Source of the DNA: Bidens hawaiensis
Taxonomy: Eukaryota > Streptophyta > Magnoliopsida > Asterales > Asteraceae
NCBI GenBank assembly: GCA_021521415.1
Contig: JAIQDT010001656.1
Location: 372,001 to 436,000, forward strand
Direction of reading: 5' to 3'
Length of the DNA: 64,000 nt
Below are positions 34,352 to 45,784 of the stretch, piece by piece. Made by a program: the position numbers and the translations under genes. How positions within the stretch are numbered: the stretch's first letter is position 1; each line of letters begins with the position of its first letter. The notes under the pieces are model-generated. The model was not told where the DNA came from. It was given only the letters and a program-made list of their open reading frames with translations, and did not search any database.

Positions 34352-36789
34352 ATGTCTTCGATAAACATTACCGAACTAGTAAAGATGGAAGTAGAAGCAG
34401 GTTCGGCTACAAAGGCACCTAAGATGCTTAAGAAAACTGATTATGTAGCGTGGAAAGATCGTTTTGAACAATATGTCAAGTATCAAGATGCCAAGATGTG
34501 GGTGTGTATACAAGATGGTTACATTCCACCTACTGCTGAGTATGAAGGTCGTGATCAGATCAAGAAATACAAAGAGATGGAAGAAGAGGAGAAGAAAATG
34601 TATGAGGCAGAAAGCAAAGCTCATGCAGCAATTACAATGGCTCTTCCACAAGAGATACTTCACACCTTCCGAAAGTATAAAACTGCTAGAGAGCTTTGGG
34701 AAGCCTTGAGAACCGGTTTGAGGGCAATGTGGGAATTCGTGCCTCGAAAATTAAACTTCTAAAAACCCAATTCTCGGTCTTCAAGTATCTGAAAAATGAA
34801 TCACTTGATGATATCATCACTAGATATTATCATCTGATGACTGAACTCAGCAACTATTCAATTGCTTACAAAGAAGATGAGATAGTTGAAAAGCTTCTTG
34901 ATGCTCTCCCACCGAAATGGGAGATGTATACTGTGTTGATGAGAAAAGATAAAGACTTTGCTGACTATGACCTGGAGACAGCAGTTAACAAGCTAAGAAC
35001 GTTTGAACTGAACATGGTACGAAAGGAGACACCTACCGATCAGGTTCAAGATCCGGGTATGTATGGTGCAAAGGTTAACTCTGGATCAAGTTCGAAAACT
35101 GAATCATCTGCTTATTACTCTAAGGGAGAGTCAGGCGCTAGCTCAACACATGAAGGACATGTATCTCTCAACATGAACGGTGATGTGTGCTTTGTAGCTG
35201 GAGGATCAAATGCTTCTCAACCTCAAGCGACCAAGAGTAGTTTTTCCCCAAGTGTGTCAAACAACAACTACTCGAAGATGCCCATGAGTGTTAAATCTGC
35301 TGAACAGCAGTTTGCTCTCTATGCATCCTTTATTGCTTCGTATGAGAACTACATTCAGGGTAAGATTGTTGATCCTGCAATTTTGGATGAAGACTATGAT
35401 CAGATCGATGCTGATGATCTGGAGGAGATGGATCTGCAGTGGCAGATGGCTATGATTGTCAGAAGGGTGAAGAGGTTCATGAAGAAGACTGGCAGGAAGT
35501 TTGTCGGAGAGAGGCCAGGGTTTGATAAGTCGAAGGTACGCTGTTACAACTGTCAGCAGAATGGCCACTTTGCAAAAGAATGCAAAAATGAACGTGTAGA
35601 ACGCAGTCAAAACAAATCTACACAGCAAAGTGGTAGTGGTAATGACTATAGAGCCATGATTTCCAGACAGAATGAGGAGTATAACTGGAATCTGCATGTT
35701 GAAGAAGTATTTGAACAGGCCAATTTGGCAAAAATCGAAACTGCAGATAGTGAGAAAGGAACTGGCGAAAATGAGGCTCACATGGCAGATGTAGCAGACC
35801 AGCTCTCCGAGGTAAGTACCGAACTCCCTTGTACTAAGTGTGAACATCTGTCTGAACAACTGACAACTCTAACTGATCAGTTTGTTAGTTTGGATGCGCA
35901 ATATAAAACTTTAAAAGAAGATCATCATTTCACTAAAGCTAGAGAAAATAGTTACAAAGTAAAAATTAAAGCTAGTGAGAAAGATATTAAAAGTCTTAAA
36001 GCAAAGCTTGCTGAAAAAATTCAAGTGATTGATCTTAGCTATGAGGTTCTAGAAGAAAAAACCAAACTAATAGCTGAAAAGGAAAAACAGATAGCTGATC
36101 ACTAGGTAAAAGTGGTGGAACTTAATAGGAAACTGGAGCAATTCAGAAATTCCTCCGCTATACTTGATCACCTCGTTAGTGATCAAGGTTCCCCAAAAAG
36201 GGGAGGAATTGGTTATCATGAAGTTCCACCACCTTTCAATCATAATTACACTTATGACCCTAGTAATCAGAAATCTGTTGATGTTGACTATGGTCAGACA
36301 CTTCCAGTTCAAGTTACTACTAAAGAACCAGAAGTTAGTAAGCCTGTTGCAAGTATTAAGATTTCTGCTCCGAGTCCTGTCTCATCTAACTCAGACAAGT
36401 CCTCTGAGTCGTGTGAGACAAAACAAGAGGAAGTGTTACCGAAAAGTGGAGAGAAAAATAAAACACCTGAAAAGAAGTCTCCACTAAACCCGTATGTCCC
36501 GCCATATGTGAGACAAACGGGCAGTAATACAGCCTCAACATCTAAGACAACTTTTGATAAGAAAGTTGGACATAGGAGTTGTTTTAGATGTAATCAAATA
36601 GGACACCTTGTTGCTGATTGCCCTCTGAAGCAGAAATTCAGAGGTGTGAGGACTTCAAAATCTGAGAAAAGAACTAACGGTAATCAATATAATGGTAAAA
36701 ATGAAAACCCATCAACTTTCAGAAAATGGACTAATTCAGGTTTTCAAAAAAATAGATCCATTTTTACACTGCTAACAACCAAACCTTAA
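34352..36789 (+). pseudogene. SIRE B gag, nearly intact but broken
   Basis: ATG 34352 opens MSSINITELVKM and a gag domain with the YVAWKDRFEQY motif. A single-base loss near 34706 shifts the frame into 34696-36105. That frame holds LEEMDLQWQMAMIVRRVKRF (about 35410-35480), a zinc knuckle CYNCQQNGHFAKEC (about 35542-35583) and a coiled coil (about 35840-36160). A TAG at 36103-36105 interrupts the coiled coil. The same frame then continues to a second zinc knuckle CFRCNQIGHLVADC (about 36582-36623). A further shift near 36760 leads toward pol, and a TAA at 36951-36953 separates gag from pol. That last stop may be native, because SIRE elements are known for a gag/pol stop that is read through. 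Confidence 0.88.
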
Positions 36790-36962
36790 GTAATAATTCT
36801 TTTAATTCACAAAGGTTTGGATGGCCTCATAGTCAATCCACAAGAAGGTATCCTGTTAGGGCTCACAGAAATTATTATGATACTAACTTTGGACAGCCAA
36901 GGTACGGAATGTATCGACCCAAGACCAATCGGTCTTGGGTCCCCAGATTTTAATCATCTGCT

Positions 36963-39900
36963 TTGATCGTGCAGGAACAGTTGAACAGGGCTGCCAACAA
37001 TCAATGGGTTGTGGATAGCGGCTGTTCCCGGCACATGACTGGTAACAAGAAATTGTTACACGACTTGAAACCTGTTCAAGGAGGAAGAGTGAGTTTCGCT
37101 GGAGAGAGCGGTGGAAGGATTACAGGAATAGGGACGGTGTCGAATGGAAAGATGACTTTGGAGAAAGTAAACTTTGTTGAAGAACGGAAGCACAATCTGC
37201 TGAGTGTTTCGCAGATTTGTGACAAAGACTACACCGTACATTTTACAAAGAATGAAGCGCTTGTGTTGTATCCTGGTTTTAAGATACCAGAGGATTGGAT
37301 TATTATGAAGGCTCCAAGAGTGAAGAATACGTATATCATGGATATGAGATCGATAGAGATGGCCACAGAAGAATCGTGTCTTCTGTCAAAAGCAACTGAA
37401 TCGGAGTCCGAGTTGTGGCATTGGAGAATGGGGCACATTCATCTTTGGAAAATGAACTACCTTGTCAAAAATGGACTTGTGCTGGGTGTTCCATTGAAGA
37501 ATTTCAACTTTGAAGACAAATGTTTATCATGCAAAAAGGGAAAGCAACACAAGAAATCCCATCACACCAAGAAGGTCAATTCAATTGTCAGTACCCTAGA
37601 ATTACTTCACATGGATCTCCTCGGTCCCGTGAATGTAAGAAGTCTAGGAGGAACATCGTATTGCTTGGTGATCACTGATGATTTCTCTCGATATTCCTGG
37701 GTATATTTCCTGAAGTCAAAGGATGAAACAGTGCAGATGGTAAAGAATTTAATTACCAAGGTTGAGAATATCATGGGGAAACAGGTTAAATTCATCAGGA
37801 GTGACAATGGAACTGAGTTCAAGAACTATGAGATGGAGATCTTCTGCTTACAGAAGGGGATAGAACACCAATACAGCGCACCATATACACCTCAACAAAA
37901 TGGAGTGGCTGAGAGGAAGAACAGAACTTTAATTGAAGGAGCCAGAACCATGCTGGCTGATTCGAAACTTCCCGTGGTGTTTTGGGCTGAAGCTGTTGCA
38001 ACAGCCTGTTATATCCTTAATAGAGTGTTAACTGTTAAAAGATTAAATAAAACCTGTTATGAACTTATGCATGGGAGAAAGCCAAACTTGAGTGGTCTTG
38101 AACCATTCGGGTCCCCATGTTCGATATTAAAGACCAATTCTAAATTTGGTGAAGTAGCCGACGAAGGAATCTTAGTCGGATACGTTGTTGGGACTCCCAA
38201 CAGACGGGTCTTTAATACATCGAACAGAAAGGTTGAGGTGGTGTGTAACACTGATATCACAAGTTACAAATCACCAAAACCAAGCTCGGGACCCGCTGGG
38301 GTTTTCGACTATGATAGACTTTTTAAATCTTTTAACATACCTTATCTGGATTTTGCAGAAGTTGAGGAAAGAATTGCTACGAAGATGATGTGCGATGAGG
38401 AAGACACTTTGGTGCAACGACCACAGTATGATGGATGTCAGCCTTCCTCGTCAAATGCTGTCAATACCCCTGCTGCCTCTACTGAAGAAGAATTCATCAA
38501 TCCGTTTCACTCTCAAAATCAATCACCCATTGATGAGCTATCTTCGAACTTGGAAGATAATCTGAATGTCAGTTCAGTTCCGACTACGATAATTCACAAA
38601 GATCATCTTTTGGAGAATGTGATAGGTGATCTGTCCGCCGGTGTACAAACAAGACAAAGCTTGAATAAGCACACCTATGTTTACACAAGCATTAAATAAT
38701 CAGGCATAATCAACGAGTGCTTGTACACCTGCTTTATCAGCCAGATTGAACCAAAGAACTATCAAATGGCTCTTAAGGACAGCTCGTGGGTCGAAGCCAT
38801 GCAAGAAGAGTTAGCTCAGTTTAAGAAAATGGAAGTATGGAACTTGGTTGCAAAACCAAGGAATGTGCATGCGATAGGCACGAAATGGGTCTTCAAATGT
38901 AAGAGAGATGAGAAAGGGATTGTTATCAGGAACAAGGCGAGGCTGGTTGTTAAAGGCTTTGATCAACAAGAGGGGATTGATTACAATGAGGTGTTTGCTC
39001 CTGTAGCAAGATTGGAAGCCATTCGTTTGTTTTTGGCATTTGCTGCTCATAAGGAGATGAAGGTCTTTCAGTTGGATGTGAAGTGTGCGTTCCTAAACGG
39101 TAAAGTCGATGAGGTTGTGTATGTCGAGCAACCTCCGGGTTTTCCTGACCCTGACTTTCACGATCACGTGTACAAGCTAAGTAAAGCGCTGTATGGACTA
39201 CATCAGGCACCTCGTGCCTGGTATTCAACCTTATCAGATTACTTGCTTGAGAATGAGTTTGAAAGAGGTAAAATTGATAGCACATTGTTCTTCAAGAGAA
39301 AGGGTAGCGACTTCCTACTCGTGCAAGTCTACGTGGACGACATTATCTTTGCTGCATCAAAGGTCGCCATGTGTCAGGAGTTTGAGGCCGTCATGAAGAA
39401 GAGATTTGAAATGAGTGCTATGGGTGAACTAACTTTCTTTTTAGGATTGCAGGTTGATCAGAAGAAAGACAGGATGTTCATTCATCAGACGAAGTATGTC
39501 CATGATGTTCTCAAACGCTTCAAGATGGAGGACAGCACTCCATATGATACTCCAGTCTGCGTCAATCACAAATTGGGTGCTGATTCAGACAACGATGCAG
39601 ATGTGGACCCAACCCAATATCGGGCTATTATAGGTTCTTTAATGTACTTAACTGCTTCTAGGCCTGATATAATGTTTGCTGTTTGTCTTTGTGCACGCTT
39701 TCAGGCAAGCCCAAAAGAATCTCATTTGAAGGGTGCGAAGAGAATACTGCGGTATCTCAAAGGCAAGCCGAAGCTGGGGTTGTGGTACTCGAAAAGAGGA
39801 GACTTGGAGCTAGTCGCTTACACAGATTCTGATTATGGAGGGTGCAATCAGAGTCGGAAGTCTACAACTGGTGGATGTCAGTTTCTTGGTGGCAGACTGG

Positions 39901-40277
39901 TGTCGTGGCAATGCAAGAAGCAGACCTCAGTCGCAATTTCAACCTGTGAAGCAGAATACATGGCAGCATCCAACTGCTGCTCCCAGGTTCTTTGGATTCA
40001 ACAACAGTTGCGCGATTATGGTCTGAATTTCTCACTTACTCCTATTTGCATTGATAACACTGCTGCTATCTCAGTAACTAACAATCCCGTTAAGCACTGT
40101 AAAACTAAACATATTGACATACGTCATCACTTTATACGGGATTGTGCTGAGAAGAAACTGATTGAGCTCGAAAAGGTTGACACGTTAGATAATTTCGATG
40201 ACTTGTTCACGAAAGCGTTTGACAAAACTAGATTTCAAAACCTTGTTGAGCTGAATGGGATGATCAATCCCGAGTAA
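36963..40277 (+). pseudogene. SIRE B pol, one nonsense codon
   Basis: The two parts are in the same frame and are separated only by a TAA at 38697-38699. Part 1 has protease DSGCSRHMTGN (about 37014-37046), the zinc region HWRMGH..CLSCKK, and the integrase core with the triad in HMDLLGP, RSDNGTEF and AERKNRT. Part 2 (38721-40277) has RT with [19 protein letters not shown] and YVDDIIF, then RNase H with [23 protein letters not shown] and DDLFTKAFD. All catalytic residues I can place are present. The stop lies between integrase and RT, so RT would need read-through. Confidence 0.93.
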
Positions 40278-42393
40278 CCATGTCATATGTTTGTGTTTGA
40301 GAAAAAAAAAAAAAAAAAAAAAACGTCACTATCGCTTAGAATTATTTCGGTTGCCTCAGTTTGAAGGACATGACTTCGGATATGTTTGGTCCTCATTTCT
40401 ACTTGTAGAATATGAGGATAGCCATTAACCAGATGACTGACAGTGACCGGGGCGGTGTATGATGAGTTTTCATTCTTTCGTTGAAAATTAGTCGATCATA
40501 CTTAGTTAGAAGGACACATACTAGTATGTGGTCGGTCCAGCTGATCCATTGGATCTTCGGGATAGCCGTTTTCCTGAAGACTTTGAGTTGGTCGGGGCGA
40601 TTGATGTTAAAATTTTTTCTTTTTGGGAAATGAAATTATTTTTCAAGTCTACTACTTCGTAAGAAGTTACTTTACTATGATTAACAGAAAATTGATCCAA
40701 CCTTGGAAAATGATAGATATACTGATTCTGTGTGCTTAACTAGTGAATTTATTAGGCCTAAAAGACTTTAGAACAGTCATTGTATGTCATGGTAGCTTTT
40801 TATGGTGCGTAAAAGTAGAAGTGATACTAACTAAATCTACTCGATTTTATGTGGAAACTCCTTAAGAGTTGTGCATGTCTTCATACATATCTTTCCGAAT
40901 GATAGGCAGAAAAGCGATTACCCAGTCATACACGAGCCCGTGAGTGTTCTGATTCCCGTGAAGATAGAGTGTCAAGACGCTGCAGTGATCCAGATTCGGG
41001 ACTTGTAGTTATTTTCTACTTGAAGTTGTGTATATATTTATAAAAAAAAAAAACAAAAAAAAAAAAAAAAAAAAAAAAAACACTTCTGGAGTTCATAATG
41101 TTAATGATTGTCAATCAAGACGCAAGAAGATGAACAGGAAGCAGAGTCTAAGATCGAAGAGTAATTACTACTTAATCAGACACTACGGGTCGAGGTCAAA
41201 TCGGGGTGACTTGGGGAAAGCCAAATACGCCTTGAGAATAGATAGGAGGCATCATAATCTCTGAGTTGTTGCCCACTTAAGTTTTGAGCTTAATTGAACC
41301 TAACTCGTATCACAGAAACGATGAAAACCATTTTAAGTAGATTACCTGCTTACAACCTGTTTCTTTATGTCATAATACAGCTGAACACGGATCTGTGTGA
41401 CAGTCACGAAATTAGTATGATTCCTGTTCGGATCTTTTCTAAAACATGGTAGTCCCTGTCGAGACTGAAATTTGATCCTGTGTATTTTAATTTTTCAAAT
41501 TTTTGTTACTTTTGTAATTGTTTGATTTTATACCTGGTTACTTGGTCTTGATCGTATCATTTAACGCTTTAAAGGATGTTTTTAAAACTTTATTGAAAAT
41601 TGTTAAAAGTGTAGGGGTTTGTTTTGTAAATACAGTCGAACTTGTTGATAACTTCGCCTGGAATAGGCGAAGTTATCGATAACTTCGCCTGTACTAACTT
41701 TGACCCTATATAAAGAAGTTTTAAGGTCAAACGATTTATTATTTTCCAAAATACCAGCGAACTTACTCTCTGTCAACCTAAGCGAACTTATCGATCAGTT
41801 TTTCTCGATCTTCTGTGTTTAACCTTACTTCGATTCAAATCAAATTAAAGGTGTGTAGGGTTCGATTATCATATTATCATTGTCTATTGAGGTTAATCAT
41901 AGGTCGTTTCGACTCGATTCTCCACCTCGTCTTTCGAAGCCTTAAACACCCGATTTCAAACTTGTTTTTACGTGATAGTAAACTACTTGAACGTCTAAAA
42001 CTTCATAAAATCATGTATTTTGGAGTCCTCGATCTCCGAAATCATCATCTACACGTCGTTCAAAATCCCTAACTGTTGCCGATTCAAATTCGGCGAAGTT
42101 ACAGTTTAGGCGAAGTTATCCGTAACTTCGCCTGAGGTTTAACTTCGCCTGATTATTGATTTTGAAATAGTTTATGAGGCGATGTTGTGATTAGGCGAAG
42201 TTATCCGTAACTTCGCCTGGACCATTTTACTTAACTATTATCAGACGAAGTTCAAGTTGAAGCGAAGTTGTTTCCCAACTTCGCCCCACATTTAACTTCG
42301 CCTATACAGAATTGATCACAACTTCGCTCATGGTAACAGGCGAACTTGTGATTCGCTTTGACGTTTATTTAATTTAACCTGTTTGTTGCAGAT
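40278..42393 (+). other. SIRE B spacer: two conserved folds, then GCGAAGTT palindrome array
   Basis: There is no gene in the 2.1 kb between pol and the extra ORF. Two structured modules lie at 40361-40460 and 40508-40605 and recur in SIRE A. A-runs lie at about 40302-40323 and 41041-41080. From about 41636 to 42355 the spacer is packed with GCGAAGTT words. It includes a perfect 26-base palindrome at 41665-41690 and two identical hairpin units near 42108-42133 and 42193-42218. The spacer ends in a pyrimidine-rich stretch and TTGCAG (AG at 42390-42391), a good splice acceptor two bases before the next ATG. Confidence 0.85.
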
Positions 42394-43509
42394 ATGGCTG
42401 CTGTTGCTGGAGCAGGTGGTGCAGGCGGTGATGACGGAGGTGATCACAAGAGACAGTTCTTCCCGGGTCACAACATGTACATAACATTAGACCCGAAGGC
42501 GAGCGGAGTTGATGATTTCCGCGAAATCATAACATTTCTTTTACGCTCGAGGATATTCCACGAGATTACAACAACTCTGCCAATATCCTTGCCCAATATT
42601 GAGGATTTCTGGCAGACAGTGGAATACGACTGTAGAGTCGAGCCCCCGGTGATGCGCGCAACAGTCAACAATCAGATTGTTCAGTTCTCTTCTGAACAAA
42701 TCCGGGCGGCTTTACGATTTGGGAATGAGACAAGGGATGACCCAACAGAGTTTGTAGCTCCTTTCCGTGATGGAGCGTTTTTGAGAATGGGATACTCTGG
42801 TCCCTTGGGGGATACGCAGAGGAGGAAAGGCTTTTTACTTGACCAGTGGCGCTTTCTCATGCATGTTATGATCGTTTGCATGTCAGGGAGAAAGGCGGGC
42901 ACTGATGGCATGGGCGCGACCATGCAGTCAGCGATGACTGCTCTGACTTACAACAAGCGATTCAGCTTTAGTCAGATGGTCTTTTATGAGATTGATCGTC
43001 AAAGAAGAGCGATGGCGCGTGAGCGATTCATCATGTATCCAAGATTCCTACAAATGATCTTGAATCATGTTGCTCCAACGCTTCCTCAGCGCCGTCCGAT
43101 CCGATACGTTGAGAGTGTGAACAAACGGATCTTCGCCCAATGTAGATCCTCCAGTGCGAGGAGCAAACCTGAGCTCCGTCCTCGACATACTCCACTCTTT
43201 GGGTACTTGATCAACCCGGGGTATGTGCCTGCACGAGGGGACGAGTTTAGGGACCCAGCACCACAAAAGGCAGGAGCACCTCAAGCTATACCTGCTGCTC
43301 CTGTTGTGTCACCGGAGGAGAACGTGGACCTTGATGCAGAATTTGGTGGTCAAGGCTTCTTTGATATGGATCGGGTGGATCCAGAGGAAATCGTACAGGT
43401 CCCGGTTGAACGTGCTTCGACTGTGAATGTTACTAGGGCAGCTACAACGGTGGCTGGCTCAGATTCTGATGATGAAGTGGCAGAGGCAAGAAGGATTATG
43501 GTAACTTGA
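42394..43509 (+). CDS. SIRE B extra ORF, part 1 (371 residues)
   Basis: This frame opens with ATG directly after an acceptor-like TTGCAG, which suggests expression from a spliced RNA as for an env-type gene. It begins with an Ala/Gly-rich stretch and then has a globular part (residues about 20-275) with motifs such as MYITLDP, FLMHVMIVC and YPRFLQMILNHV. It ends in an acidic tail (SDSDDEVAEAR). I see no signal peptide or membrane helix, and no enzyme motif I recognise. The TGA stop at 43507-43509 is probably secondary, because the same frame continues as acidic and basic low-complexity sequence to TAG 43579 and on into part 2. Similar ORFs accompany SIRE elements, but their role is unknown. 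Confidence 0.75.
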   Translation: MAAVAGAGGAGGDDGGDHKRQFFPGHNMYITLDPKASGVDDFREIITFLLRSRIFHEITTTLPISLPNIEDFWQTVEYDCRVEPPVMRATVNNQIVQFSSEQIRAALRFGNETRDDPTEFVAPFRDGAFLRMGYSGPLGDTQRRKGFLLDQWRFLMHVMIVCMSGRKAGTDGMGATMQSAMTALTYNKRFSFSQMVFYEIDRQRRAMARERFIMYPRFLQMILNHVAPTLPQRRPIRYVESVNKRIFAQCRSSSARSKPELRPRHTPLFGYLINPGYVPARGDEFRDPAPQKAGAPQAIPAAPVVSPEENVDLDAEFGGQGFFDMDRVDPEEIVQVPVERASTVNVTRAATTVAGSDSDDEVAEARRIMVT

Positions 43510-43581
43510 GAAAGACTACATGGGAAACGAAAGAGAACAGTTGATGATAGCGAGTCTGATTATGAGGAAGAAGTACAATAG

Positions 43582-44769
43582 TTGATCCGGAGGTCAAGAA
43601 GGGAACGAATAGGTGCAGGATCAGGAGCCGGTGAGAGCTCTAGGGTGGTACGTTTCACTCCACCAGCACTATCCGGTATGACAATGGTTCCCTCATCCCT
43701 ACAGGTTACAAGGCCAAGCGCTACGGGTGTTCCCGTGGTGGCTACCTCGTCTACTTTTGGCCTCCCACCCACTACCTTCCAACTTTCGACTCCTGAGATC
43801 GTTTCATTGCCGCCTCCGACTGTTACTCCATCGGAGGTCGTGGCACAATTTATAGAGTCGACTGTTGTGGCCACTGCAGGGCTATCGGTGACGATACCAC
43901 CTGCGGTTACGTCTATTTCTACTTCTGAGGTCCCGGTGACATCGGAAATCCCTCCTCAGTACACTCAAGATAAATCACGTATGAGGTTCGATTTCGATGC
44001 AACCCTATCAGACTCTGAACGAATAGCAGCACTGGAACGGGTCGTGGCAGAGCAGTCAAGGATTAATCTTATCCAGACCCAGGCTATTCAGCGCCTAGTT
44101 ACAGAGAATCAGATGCAGTCGTCCCTGCTGGTACAACATGGAAAAATCATAGATGCTTTCAAGGAGTTCTTGGCATCTCAGGGGGAGACGAGCTGTAAAG
44201 GTGACGAGTTGAGGACCAAGAGACGAAATGATAGAGACGATGATCCCAATGCATCTAAAGATGCAGGTGGTGAGTTGCCAAGAACTGATCAAGCTCTTGG
44301 AACTTTCACAACTCAGGGGGAGTTGACAACTGCAGCTGGTGGTGATGATGTGGTGGTGGTGGATGTAGAGGAGATGGATGATGTTTTGGTTGGTGATGAT
44401 GATGTACTACCGAGTGATGTGATAGAGAAGATTGGTGAAGATATTGTGATTTATACAGAGATAGAAGAGGGAGAGATAGTAGAGGAGAATGTGGAGCATG
44501 AGATACCGCAAGTCGAGAACGTAGATATGAGTCAACAGATTGGAAATGATGAGTCTGAATGGGAAGAGCAGCTTAGATGGAAGGAAGGCTATGCTCAGTG
44601 GTTCGTCAAAACGAAGAAACCGGCGGTCCCTACAATGTTTAAGAAGAGTTACAACATTAAAGGCTATGCTGAAGCGAAGAAAGGGATTATTTGCTGGATA
44701 TATGATGAGCAGTTGAGGCTCTTCGTGATTAAAAGGTATGACGGTGTTCAGTACTTTAAAGGATGTTAA
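43582..44769 (+). pseudogene. SIRE B extra ORF, part 2 (395 residues)
   Basis: It is in the same frame as part 1 across two nonsense codons. It has a basic start (RRSRRERIGAG), a Ser/Thr/Pro-rich linker and a predicted coiled coil (RIAALERVVAEQSRINLIQ, about 44010-44066). A strongly acidic region follows (about 44340-44510), then a Trp/Lys-rich part (EWEEQLRWKEGYAQWF). The order coiled coil, acidic tract, aromatic C-terminal part matches the relics at 1379-3487 and 12232-14569. The frame is lost near 44760, where part 3 takes over. Confidence 0.7.
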
Positions 44770-45284
44770 GATCGTTGAATACACTGCTAGAATGTGAAGT
44801 GAAAGACTTAGCCAGATTGGGATTGATAAACAGAAGTGACGATAATATGGCTAGAGTCATTGGGAAAATTGTGTGGAAAGAGAGTATAAAAGAGAAGAAA
44901 TTTGAGCTGTTGAAGCCACAAAAGGGAAAACTTGTTGAAGACAAGGATAGAGGTTTGAGAGCTGATGGAAAGCCTTGGATGATTATGAAGTATAAACCGA
45001 TCCGGTGTTTGAAAGAAGTACCGATGAAGCTAATGCCCAATGATGTGCTTAAAGACCTGAAGTGGTGGTTTGTAGATTGTGAGACAGCTGAGGCAGTGAT
45101 GGAAGACGAAGATGAACAAGAGCTGCTTAGAGTGTACGATCCGATGCACTTGGTAAACTTATCGCAAGCTGATTTGCAGGTGTTGAATGACAAGAAGATA
45201 TTTTATATTCCTGCTTGGAAAGACGAAGCGAGGAAATATCAAAGAGTTGTCTCGGTTTGTGTTCGAGAAGGAGTGCATGCTTGA
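44763..45284 (+). pseudogene. SIRE B extra ORF, part 3 (C-terminal)
   Basis: This is the shifted continuation of part 2. It is Lys- and Leu-rich (LLECEVKDLARLGLINR, VKLMP-like and LQVLNDKKIFY segments). LECEVKDLARLGLINR has the same place and similar pattern as LAGICKENLLKLYK in the relic at 1379-3487, which supports one conserved C-terminal domain. After the stop the sequence runs to a purine tract (CCAAGGGGGAG, about 45343-45353) next to the 3' LTR. Confidence 0.65.
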
Positions 45285-45355
45285 AGATAGAAGATTGAAG
45301 ATTACTAGACACGTGTTTGAAGCTAAAGAGATGAAGCTACTGCCAAGGGGGAGTC

Positions 45356-45779
45356 TGTTGGTGCATGATGTCAGTAGTTCAGTGTCGAGTGTCTGTAATC
45401 GTGTTAGTTAGATTTGAGTTTTGTATGTAAGCGAAGTTACTAACAAGTTCGCTTATATGGGCGAACTTGTTAGACAAGCGAAGTTAGGGACAACTTCGCC
45501 TGAACATACCAGGCGAAGTTGTCGTGTCTATATAAGCCATTTGAATACGGCTTAGTCATTAGAAGTTAATAGAATAAGAGTTTATTTCGTGTATTCGAGT
45601 TACAGAGTTTTGTATTCAGTGGTCATTGTATCACGTGTTTACGGTTGGAATACAACGTGTGTTTGGTTATCGTATCGTGTGTTAGCTCGTATTGTTTTCT
45701 ATACTCGTAACGTCTTACGTAGGGATTCCGCACCTACGTAGTACGCGATATCTCGTGTAGATCCGGCTGGGAACCTACA
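45356..45779 (+). repeat. 3' LTR of SIRE B
   Basis: It is 424 bp, with three differences from the 5' LTR. A TATA box lies at 45529-45536, with word hairpins upstream. It is followed by the duplicated AATAT. Confidence 0.95.
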
Positions 45780-45784
45780 AATAT

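Larger units (their letters stand above)
33416..45779 (+). mobile_element. SIRE-lineage copia element B with extra 3' ORF, TSD AATAT
   Basis: Two 424-bp LTRs (33416-33839 and 45356-45779) run TGTTGGTGCATG to CCTACA. AATAT is duplicated at 33411-33415 and 45780-45784. I find three base differences between the LTRs (33516, 33636 and 33663 against 45456, 45576 and 45603), so the insertion is fairly recent but older than the copia element at 4007. The internal order is primer site, leader, gag with two zinc knuckles, pol, long spacer, extra ORF, polypurine tract. Several nonsense codons and frameshifts make it non-autonomous at present. Confidence 0.95.

Noticed and set aside
42394..43509. Host gene encoding a 371-residue protein
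   Set aside because: It lies between pol and the 3' LTR of SIRE B within one confirmed target duplication, so it belongs to the element.
42394..45284. Retroviral envelope gene
   Set aside because: Position is env-like, but I see no signal peptide, membrane segment or cysteine pattern of an envelope protein.
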